Source: Talinum fruticosum (Eukaryota > Streptophyta > Magnoliopsida > Caryophyllales > Talinaceae). From it: a stretch of DNA of 64,000 bases. The stretch covers positions 4,402,001 through 4,466,000 of the forward strand of contig JAITYX010000010.1 in assembly GCA_021018815.1 (NCBI GenBank), in the 5' to 3' direction. Positions within the stretch are counted from its first letter, which is position 1. Each line of letters starts with the position of its first letter. Positions 48,601 through 60,200 of this stretch are shown one piece after another. A model generated the notes under the pieces. The model worked only from the letters and a program-made list of their open reading frames with translations. It did no database searches and had not been told where the DNA came from. Position numbers and translations under genes: made by a program.

Positions 48601-51600
48601 AAGTGATAAAATGTTCCTCTCAAAAACGTGAGGAAAGTTGGGGAAAAATCCACGACAAAAAGCCTGACCTCCCTTCAAGTTCACACTCACCAAAGTCAAG
48701 GCTATTTGGTTGAACTTTGTTCATGATTGAATCCTACAGAAAGGAATGTAAGAGGAGATGAACAGTGTCTGTCATGTGCATATGTGTGTGCACGCCTATG
48801 TGGGTATGTGTGTGCGTGCGCTCGGGGAGTTATTGGTTTTGGGGAAATTTTTATTGATGCAAAATCTTTATCCTTGTAATGCATTTTTGGATATAATTAT
48901 TTATATGTATGAGAACATTATGATGTTCATCTAGAATTGTGGATCAGTCTGTAGGATTGTAGAATCATACTGTGATCCTCTTATTTGAACCCACTAGGAT
49001 TGTAAGATTCCAATAATTTTAAGATTTTAGTGAGAGTTGGATCGATGGGGGTGGTGTTTAGAAAAGGACAGTTAATGGACTTTGTTAAACTATCTTCAAT
49101 TGTCCTAGTGAGCATGCTGTTAACCTCAACTAAGTCTTTCAATCTATTGCCTGAAAGAAATAACCATCCGAATACAGTTATCTGGTGGACATTTTTTCTT
49201 TGTTATAATTCTCTTATCACTTGCTCCTGCATGAGTTAAGTTGTACAATGCTTATGCAACTTTTCTTGTTGTGTTGGCTAGAGATGTTGACTTTGTTTTC
49301 AGATTAGCTTTCACTTGTTGGTGGACGTCAATGCTCAATTTCACCTGTTTTTGCAGGTTTTTGTCTCTCGTCAAACTGGAGAAGAATACTCTTCTGTGCT
49401 ATGTCCACAAAATCCTGAGATGGTCAAGTACGCACTTCTTACTGTGAAATTTATTTTAATTCACTCACAGTTTTGGATAATGAAGTGGTTTTTCCCCTTG
49501 GATATTAAGTGGGTGATTGTGAAATTTGATTGCGGGGCTGCATTGAAAATCACTGTATCATTTTGGGCTTAAACAGAGGAACTACTGCATCAGGGATTGA
49601 AAGTTGGGATTGGAACATGAAAGGCAATAACACCACTTATCATGCCCTGTACCCAAGGGCTTGGACTGTTTATGATGGTAATTTTAGCTACGAGATGCAA
49701 AATTATTGATTTTAATACTTCCATTGCACCTATCCTATTTTCTTACTTCCCATATGCAGGTGAACCTGATCCTGCACTTAGAATTGTTTGTCGTCAACTT
49801 TCTCCTTTTATTCCTCATAACTATAAGGAGAGCAGCCTTCCTGTAACAGTATTTACTTTCACGGTGAGATAAGGGTAATTTTGCCGGTAGATAAAGAGTT
49901 TTTAACCTGACAGCTTTCTCAGCTGATGGCTCTCATTTGATTCAGGTAACCAACTCTGGGAGTACTGCAGAAATGAGGTTGCTTTTCACGTGGGCGGTGA
50001 GTTAGGCAGTCTTATAATCTTCTTTTTATCTGCACACTTCTTGGTATTTTGTCATTTTCATGAATATCTCAAAAGATGGCATGCTAAAATCTGTATCTAT
50101 GATATATTCTCAGAATTCTGTGGGTGGGAATTCTGGACTCACTGGTGATCACTACAACTCAAGGATAACGTAAGACAACACGAGCTTCTCATCTGAACTT
50201 GGTCATAGAATTATATCTGGTGTTTGTTTGACATTGTCAATATAGTATTCTGACATAGAAGGTTGAATGTCGTATCAGGATGCAGAATGGTATGCGTGGA
50301 GTACTGTTACATCATGAGTGAGTTGATTTACTTGACATTGCTGCAACTTAAGATGATTATGGATGTTGTACTTTTTGTCAAAAATGTTACTTATGAAATT
50401 CTTGTCTGAGATGCAGGACAGCAAATGACCAGCCCCTGTTTCTTTTGCCATTGTGGCAGAGAACAAAGACGGGGTTAATGTCTCAGAGTGTCCATGTTTT
50501 GTTATCTCTGGAGATTCAGAAGGCATTACAGCCAAGGACATGTGGCAAGAAATAAAAGAGGTTAGTGAATTAACCACCACTTTTTCATTCCAGAATTTGC
50601 TGAGGGCGGAAACTCTTTAATGGATGGAGGTATTTCGTATTATGGTTAATGTAACACATTACAATTAGACAAAAACTCATATTTAGACAGGTACTTCAGG
50701 CATACCAAAACAGCTATAAGCTTAATTGAGTTTTAGAGTCGATCTACATGTGCTCTAAAAGTAACCTTTTTTTATTTTTTATATACAAGGTGCATCTTGA
50801 AAGTCTTCCTTAATCCTAATATGCTCAACAATCTGTTGCGGATTAGATTCTATCTTCTTAAAAATTGTCCTGTCCCTCTCCTGCCAAATATTATTGTGTT
50901 ACTGCTGCGTCAAGGGAAAAATTTCAGCCTTGTTATCTCTAGTGATATTACTGCCACACAACCAAGCATTGCAATCAAGTCTCCGACCACAATCTGGCGT
51001 AGCAATTGTCATTCTGTTTTACGCAGCCTGTTAACATCTAAAAATTAAATGCTCCATATTTTCAAGACTTTTTGAAACAAATGGAGGTTTTATCCATAAG
51101 TAAATTTTGCAGTTGAGATGTAATTACATATCAGGATTCTATTCTTTGAAGATTGTGTCAATACTCCAGTGCCAAAACTATCTTCTGATGTGCTTCTCTC
51201 TGCCGGTTCATTATCTTTCTATTACCCAAAAACACTAAGAAAATAACATCCTCCTTTTTCCCTGATAACTACTTATTTATATAAGCCTTCTCGCTTCCTT
51301 AGATCTTTTTTTTATATCATGAACACTGCGTGGTGTCTCAATTAGAAGGTGTCCTAGTTGCCACGTTTTGCTCACAGTTCTCTGCCCTTTTGAAGAGAAG
51401 AACTATAGAAGTGAATGTCCATTGCGAAGATCAACCTTTGATAGCTGTATCACACTATGCTCAACATTCTGAAATGGGTAATGGGTACTTGACACTTAAT
51501 TAGACTAAAAGCACACCCTTCTGTAACAGAATTTCAGAAAAGGCCAAGTATGGCACCTAGATCGATCCATACATAAGTAATCAAAGATGTGTAAATAAGA

Positions 51601-54600
51601 CACCAAAGGGATGTCACCCATTTACAAAAGGGGAAATTACAAAAGTATTATGCCTTCAAGCTCTCCTCTGTAATATGATGTAAAAATCCACAAAATTCAA
51701 ATTTCTATCACCATTAAGTACAAAGCTCCAACTATACAACATTTTCTTAAAGTAGAGTTGAAATCTTGAAAATGACAAAGCTTTGTCCTCAAAAATCCGC
51801 CAATTTTCTCTCTTTCCAATTAGCCCACCAAATAGTCAAAGGAATCATTTTCCAAACGCCAAGAACCGAACTCTTCTTCATCCTTCTCCTCCAAGCCACT
51901 AAAACATCTTTAACAAAGATGTCTGGACCAACAAACCCCCATCAAAGAGAGATAAATGCGAAAGCGAAGGAATGCACCGACAATGCACAAGAAGATGATT
52001 CGCAGTTTCTTCCTCCTCTCTACACATATACCACCTACTAGGACTGCGAAAACCTTTTCTATTAAACATGTCCACCGTAGAAATCTTTCCTAAGCAAACT
52101 GCCCAAGCAAAGAAACAAACTTTTGTCGGAGCTTAGACTTCCAAATGGACTTAGCAGGAAAATCCAAGTCAATCAAAGAATCAGATTGAGTGGAACAAAA
52201 ACTCTTGATGGAATAGGATCCGCTAGAGTTATGTGGCCAAACAATCTCATCATTGCCATGAGGGAGAATCTCCTTGCCGGCAAGTAAAGCTAATAAATTG
52301 CAAATAATATCCTCTTCCCAACCGTTCGCACTTCTCAAAAAGGTCTAAATTCTAATGGTTAATGTCTCCATTCATTAAACCACTGCCTTTACTGTTGCAT
52401 CCCATGCAAAAAGGCACCCAATATTCAGCTTTAAGAGGCCACACTGGACATCATGCTTTAAACAACACATTGGAGCCATTCTTTGCCTTAAAATGCACTA
52501 ATTATTTGAACCACCAAACCTTCTAAGATAGATTTCCAAACACCCACCAGATGCACTCTTCTCGCTCCAGCACCCCATATCATCTACCCAATCTTTGCCT
52601 TGATCACTTTTTTCCACAAAGCATGGTCCTCTTTTGCAAAACTCCAAAGCCACTTGGCCTTCAAAGCTTCATTCATCTTATGAAGATGTCTTATGCCAAG
52701 CCCTCCCTCTTGCTTAGGACAACAAAGATCCTCCTACTTGACCAATGGAAACCATTACTACCATTATCGGTATCAGTGCTATTCCGAAGGAAATCTCTCA
52801 CGAGTCTCTCTAAACGTCCAGCAACACTAGCTGGGATGGTGAATAAAGACATGAAGTAGATAGGCAGGCTCCATAATGCCCTTTTCAGCAAGGTTAGTCT
52901 ACCCTCTCCGGACAACAGCTTAGATTTCCATCCCGCTAGTCTCTTATCAAACCTCTCCACAACAGGGTTCCAAACCGCTGCGTTCTTATAAGAAGCACCC
53001 AGAGGAAGACGAAGATAAGAAGAATGAAGATGATCAACTTTGCAACCAAAGAACTGGAATAAGCAATGAATATGTGGAACCTCACCAAGAGTAGTACTCA
53101 TAGGAGTTTTTGTTGTATGATCACTTTTAAGAGTGTTGACTTCAGTTTTCTTGGTTTAGCATGGATCCTTCAATAGCCTCAACTGTCCAGAAACATCAGC
53201 TCCATCGAAACCTGGATCATGCATTGGGGCTGCAGTGGTAGCTTCATGTACAGTCCCATCAGGGTCTATACGTTCTGTTACATTTTCACTATCTTGGGAC
53301 TGCCCTGAGGTGACATTCTCAAAAGAAAGAACCTATCATAGGTCAGTGTTGAAGCACTTGGGGGCCTGTATTAATATCCATTGTGAAGTCTTTACCTTCA
53401 CCTTACTTATTTGTCATCACATCAGGCGCTATACAAAGTTCTATGGTACTACTGGGGAAGCAGCAGCAGATATTGCACGTGATGCTTTAATTGGTAACTA
53501 ATTCAGTCCCACATATTATAATGGGTTGTTGTGCCACAAGCCCACAACCCATTATGATGTTTTGCAATTTGGCCTTTTAGTTGGCTTCGTCAAATCATAC
53601 TGTTACTGTTACTGCTACTGCAGATCATTGGCACTGGGAGTCTCAAATTGAAGCATGGCAGAGGCCTATTCTTGAAGACAAGCGACTTCCAGAATGGTGA
53701 GTATGCATGTGTGCTTGGTTGAGCAATTATTATATGTTTGTAAATTTTTTATTTGCTTTTCAGGTATCCCGTTACACTTTTGAATGAGCTCTATTATCTT
53801 AATGCTGGTGGAACTGTTTGGACAGGTTTGATGGCTTTGGGCACTTTCTCTAGTAGCATCAGTAATTTAGGTGGATTTGACATGCTGTTTTATTGCAGAT
53901 GGTTCACCTCCAGCATATAGTTTAATACCAATTATAGAGAGGAGAAATTCACTAGATGGGCCAAAATCTGACTTAGAGAATTCTAATAGCATGTCGAAGC
54001 AAAATGATACTGCTGTGGACATTCTTGAGAGATTGACTTCAATCCTTGAGCAGGTTCACCTTACTGGTGCATCTACTTCTGCATTTGGTCCAAATTTACT
54101 TCATGGAGAAGAAGAAAATATTGGTCAATTTCTTTACTTTGAAGGGATAGAGTATCAGATGTGGAACACATATGACGTCCATTTTTATGCGTCATTTGCT
54201 TTGGCAATGTTATTCCCAAAACTTGAGCTCAGCATCCAGAGAGACTTTGCTGCAGCTGTTCTGATGCACGATCCTAGGAGAATGAAGCTTTTACATGATG
54301 GAAAATGGGCCCCTAGAAAAGTTCTTGGTGCTGTTCCACATGATATTGGGCTTAATGACCCATGGTTTGAAGTCAATTCTTACAACCTGTACAACACAGA
54401 TAGGTGGAAAGATTTAAATCCAAAGTTCGTTCTCCAGGTATACAGAGATGTTGTTGCCACTGGTGACAAGAAATTTGCACAAGCAGTTTGGCCTTCAGTT
54501 TATGTGGCCATGGCCTATATGGATCAGTTTGACAAGGATAAGGATAGTATGATTGAAAACGAAGGATTTCCTGATCAGACGTATGACACATGGTCTGTCT

Positions 54601-57249
54601 CTGGTGTGAGTGCATATAGCGGGGGCCTGTGGGTGGCAGCGCTCCAAGCTGCTTCTGCCTTGGCACGAGAAGTTGGTGACAAGGGTTCAGAAGATTATTT
54701 TTGGTTCAAATTTCAAAAAGCGAAGACAGTTTATCAGAAACTGTGGAATGGTTCATACTTCAATTATGACAGCAGCGGCGCTGGTAATAGTGCATCTATC
54801 CAAGCTGATCAGTTGGCAGGGCAATGGTATGATGTGACCTTGAAATTGATACTTCTTTACTACCACAAAATTAAAGTTCAATACCATTGGTGAACAATAT
54901 AATTGCATTTTGCATTTTGCCAATAATCACAGCCTTTTTTTTTCTCCTTTATTCGTTTTGTTATTTTTGTTGTGTGTTTGTTGCTGCTGGAAGGGGTTGG
55001 TGTTTGTGTTGGACCTAGGAAAAAGACCTTTGCCCAATAACCTAAATCCAAATGATGCTGAATGGGCTGTTTGGCTACAGATTGTGATAAACCATCCAAC
55101 TTTCTTGGTAAATTGGGAGATATTATGTTGATCGAGTGGATTCGTTTCACCTGCGCCCGATTAGCCAAATACCAAGTTGACTGTTTGGTGGCGACACTTT
55201 TTGTTTAACCTCTAGATTCAGAACTTACTGCTAGTGCTGCTCCTTACCTTCATATTATGTTTTGTGAAACTTCATTGCTATTACGATGCTATGCCTACTG
55301 AACTAAAACATATTATATGCTTGGACTTATGGTGCCTGCTTTCAAATTGAGGCATCAAAAGCAATTCAAATAATCTCTGTGCTTGATATCCTGATTACAT
55401 GCATGATTGCTCGTCAGTTTTTGTGTTGCTCGTTCAATGAATGACGTATCAACTGATCTGCTAATTTTAGGTACGCTCGGGCATGTGGTCTAGCATCGAT
55501 TACAGATGAGGCAAAGGCGAAATGTGCACTTGCCACTGTCTTTGAGTTCAATGTCATGAAAGTCAAGGAAGGACGGCGTGGAGCTGTCAATGGGATGCTT
55601 CCTGATGGCAGTGTTGACATGTCATCAATGCAGTCCAGAGAAATATGGTCTGGTGTCACTTATGGCCTTGCTGCCACCATGATTCAAGAAGGACTGTTAG
55701 ACATGGGTTTTCAGACTGCGTCTGGGGTCTGTGAGGCTGTTTGGTCAGAAAAGGGACTTGGGTAAGTTTCCTTTTTCTTTGAGTTCACGAGGCTCTAGCC
55801 CATCTCTTAACTCGGAAGTTGATAAAAGTTTGTTGCTCTTTGAGTTCATGTTATTTACTGTTTTACTCCACGGAAGCATGGCACTTGCCTGTAAGGAACA
55901 TTTTATGAGTTAATGATTTCGATTGTGCATAACTTGTGAGTGCTGATTTCTATTCTCTTACATCACATAAACTTCACTGGCTGGAGGTTCAACTGCCAAA
56001 TGATAACATTCCTAAGTAAGATGTAAAATGAATCATGGCTCTTTACAGAATTGATAAGGGGTCACAAAGTTTAAGCACCCACCTGTTGCTGCAATGTTTA
56101 TTGCTATAATGGTTATTAATGACAAACCAGAACTAATAGTATGTATATCTCTATAAATAGCATATAGCATTGAAAATTTTCATTAGAATTCCGTTTGGTG
56201 ATTTGAAGGGTGTCCCTCCGCAGGCAAGGATACAAGTTGAATCATATGTGTTTGCTACTGTGAATAAGACTGGTGTAAAGTTGGGATTTGTCAAAGGAGT
56301 ATGAAGTTGAAGTACAGAGAGTAGCTACTAGCCTACTAAAAAGAACGTAAGGGATGCTAGGATTACTTTAGTAGAGGTCTAAGGACATGGGCCTTGTGTA
56401 TCCATGTCTAACATGTGTCCAGCAAGGACACGTTGAGGATACCTGTCGCACGTGGGCCAAAAACATATCCCTGAAAGAAGTTAAAAATAAATCCTTTGAC
56501 ACGCTGCAACTTTCCTTGGACCTGCGAATCCGTCTTGGGGGTCCACATAGTTCGACCTCCCTGCACTACATTCAGCAGTGCATAGTCCGAACTCCTTTGC
56601 CTTTTTAGTTTCGTTTTCACCATGGTGTTCTAATGTCTCTCCGTTTCTTTTATCCGTGTGCTTTCACCGGGTTTGTGGGTTTGTACTGAACTGGGTTCTG
56701 AGGGATATTTTCTTTCTCAAGCTGTTAATAGCTGATGAAGGAAGTTGAAATTTTCGACTAATTCTTTGAGTTAGATGGGGGGAGGGTTGGAAATGTGATT
56801 GGGAGTTTGGGGGTTTTGAGGTTGATAGACACGACAACCAATGGCAGAAGCAGAAACAACTAATGACAAGTGCTCTACAGCTAGTGTATTTGAAACAAAA
56901 AAATATTATTTATTTTTATCTGTAATGTTTTTCCAGTTTTCCTTTGTTCTCATCTCGGTGAATAGTCCTATTAATTGTTTCTTGTTGAGTATGGTTGATT
57001 TGTGGTTCTAACTATGGATAACTTTCTAGAGATCTTAGACAAAGGTACCCTTGAACTTTACAATTTATTCAAAAATGTCATAAACATATTTCATTACCTT
57101 AAAATTCCATTAAACTTGATTTATGTGTTTAAGTACACCTGATTATGACCATTTAACCGGTATCTAGCAGTGTTATGATATTTTTGGTATTTTTATTTGA
57201 AATGTAAGGACATAAAAGCAAAAGCAGCCTTGGGAATTAATTTTTAATT

Positions 57250-57290
<41 letters not shown>

Positions 57291-60200
57291 GTTCATTTCC
57301 TCCCCTCCCCCTTCAGGTCAACAAAAACCAGTCAAAGTTTTCCATTTTTTCATTCTCTTTTACTATTTAATCTATAAAATGACATTTTAATTGTACTGTA
57401 ACAAGTTTAATGATATTTAAAGGCAGGGAAATAAGTTTGTGCCATTTTATGAATGAAGTGTAAAGTTTAAAGGCACCTTTCACTGAGATCTCAACAAAAT
57501 ACTTATGGGTAGTGATACCCAAAAAAGAAAAGAAAAACATAGTAAGCATCTTGTATCCTTGCTTTTTCAGAAATCACGTGTCCTCGTGACAGGTTATTAA
57601 AATCACGTGTCTCCGTGTCAAAAATGGCTAAACGATCCAACTCATACTAGGATCGTTGTCTCGTTATAATCGTACCAAGATCGGACTAGGATTGATTAGA
57701 ATTGGACTAGAATTAGGATCGTTCCGATCCTAATTCATGCCTTATTGCATTAAAATCGATGAGAATTGTACTAGAATGGCTAGAATCGCATTAAAATCGG
57801 TAAGGATCTTTGGGCTTTGTTTAACCTTTTTGACTTTTATTGTTTTTAAAGAAAAATAAAGTTAAGATGATATTTTTGTTTGTTTATAGAATCTTATGAT
57901 CCTCGATTCGATTCTATGATTCCGATCCTAAGTGCCCCTAATTGATCCTAACTAGAGTCCTGATTTTAACGACGTTGGTAATAGGACATAATGGGAAAAT
58001 CATGGATTCCTGGAACTTGATTTTCTTGTTAGTCTCTCTTAATTAATCGTTTGAGACATTCAAGTTGATATTACAAGGGAATCATCATGTTGTATGTCTT
58101 AATATGCCACTAAACCCCAAAAGGTAAATATCACTTATTTGGGTTTTGGACCTAGGATTGTGGGTAGCAACCCCTCCCTCCCCCTCCCGCAAAACCCACG
58201 TGCATATATACCTATTTTCCTATTTCCTAATACCTGCTCCCTACCCAATTGAACGCCATTTTCACCACCCATCCAAGTTCTAATCAAGGTGGGTTTTGTG
58301 GTCCTAAATGGGTATGTGTTATATAGCCGTCTATATTCCTAGGTAGCATGTGAGTGTGAACATCATGTGAGAGTGGACAAAGTAACTGGAATGACTCACG
58401 GTGATTTATGGTGTTATAGGTAAGACTAGAGCCACTACAATCGCCTAGCATGAAGGATTCTAAGATTGCCATGACGATGCTTAAGCACATCAGTTTCTAA
58501 GGCCTTGTCATAAGGGCATGTGTTCTTCAAGTGCAGCCTGGAATACTCTAATGCATGGTCAGAGTAGCTTAAATAATTGAAATGACCATCTATATCACCA
58601 AAGACTACTCTTAAGAAACTCCATAATTAAACATGCTTGGCTTAAAGAGCCCTTAAGCTGTTTATGTTTAATTAGCTCATATCCATCTTAGTTTATGCTA
58701 CACTATTAGAGTACCAAAATACCCTGGGAGCTTTATGTTTAATTAGCTCATATCCATCTTTGGCCCTGTATATCCCAGTGGAGTTCTTAAGCCATTTGCC
58801 GGTCTTGTGATCCATTCCAGCCTGCAAGGTGTCCCTATCTTTTAATAACTTCCTCCAATACCTGCTATCTATGTTTCGCTTGAGAAGTGCATTGCTATAT
58901 TGTACTGCCTTTTAGATAGTAGTGATCTACCCATCCTATCCAAAGGCTGTCCTCTTTATGTACTACATTCCAAACTAGTTTGAATAAAAGTGCCACATTC
59001 CACTTAAAGCAATCTTTGATTCCCTTTCCCCCTCCCTTTAAGGTAGGCAGAGAGTGTCCGAAGAAACTAGTGAATTCTTCTTTGCATCAGAGGTAGATCC
59101 CTGTAAGAATTGTCTGCATACTTGATTGATTTTTCTGAAACTGCTAAGAAAAAATGAGTCTTGCCCCAACCCCTGCTACTACAACCTGAGTCTTGCCTTG
59201 ATTTGCCTCCAACCTTGAGCATCTTGAAAAATGGTGCAAAGCAATTTGTAAGCTTCTCACACTTTTTCTGTCTGCCCCTACAGAACAGCAATAAATCATC
59301 AGCAAAAAAAAAAAAAAAAAGAGCACATCTGCAATGCTCTTTATATTCCGAGAGATCAATCTTATCATTGCTCTGCACCGGTGCATTCATGCTCCTCTTT
59401 ATATGGAAAAACCATCTAGTCTAGACTCTCTTCTTACCCTCTATCAGTGCAGCTCCTACCTTTTCTCTAATGACCTCATTCCTAATCCTATCCAATTTAG
59501 TATGACCACACATTCACCTCAACTACATCCTCATCTCAGCAACCATCAACCTTTGGACTTGGTTCTTCTTGATTGGCCAGTACTCTGAGCCATATGACAA
59601 TGCTGTCCTGACCACCATACAATAAACTTTGCCTTTCAACCTAAGTGGGGGATGTTTTTATCACACAAAACTCCAGATGCACTCCATTTTTGCCACCCTA
59701 CTCTTTCCATTAACATGTTGATAAGTTGAAAACCTTGCTATGTGGGCAGTTGCTTTGTATAACATGTTAAGCTGAAGATGTATCACAAAACTGTCCTCTA
59801 CTTTCTTTTGAAGTAGTAGCCTGGCAATTAAAACATTAGCCTGGCAATTAAAACATTTTGTAATATATGGTCCAATAGACACCAAATTTTTGGAAGATGT
59901 TGGGGTATGGGTATAGATTTTAGTATTGCCATTTCTGATGAAATGTCCTCATCCCATTCCCATCTTCTGATCATGATTGTCTTTGTTCAGCATTTCGCAT
60001 TACAAAGCAATGCTTGTTTAATACTCATGCGGAAGGAACTTGCCTTATATGGGAATGGCTGGGCTGCTATTCGGTTTCTCCTTCTGTCTTTATATGATGA
60101 GCGGTGCCATGCTCAAACTTCTTCTACCTACCCCTCGAACGATCAACAAGATATATATAAAACAGTTCTTTGGAATACAGTGTGCGCATATCTAAGCTTC

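Noticed and set aside
54827..54893. Read-through extension of exon 16 as an alternative C-terminus
   Set aside because: A good donor at 54827 joins exon 17 in phase with the conserved family sequence. The read-through has no family similarity.
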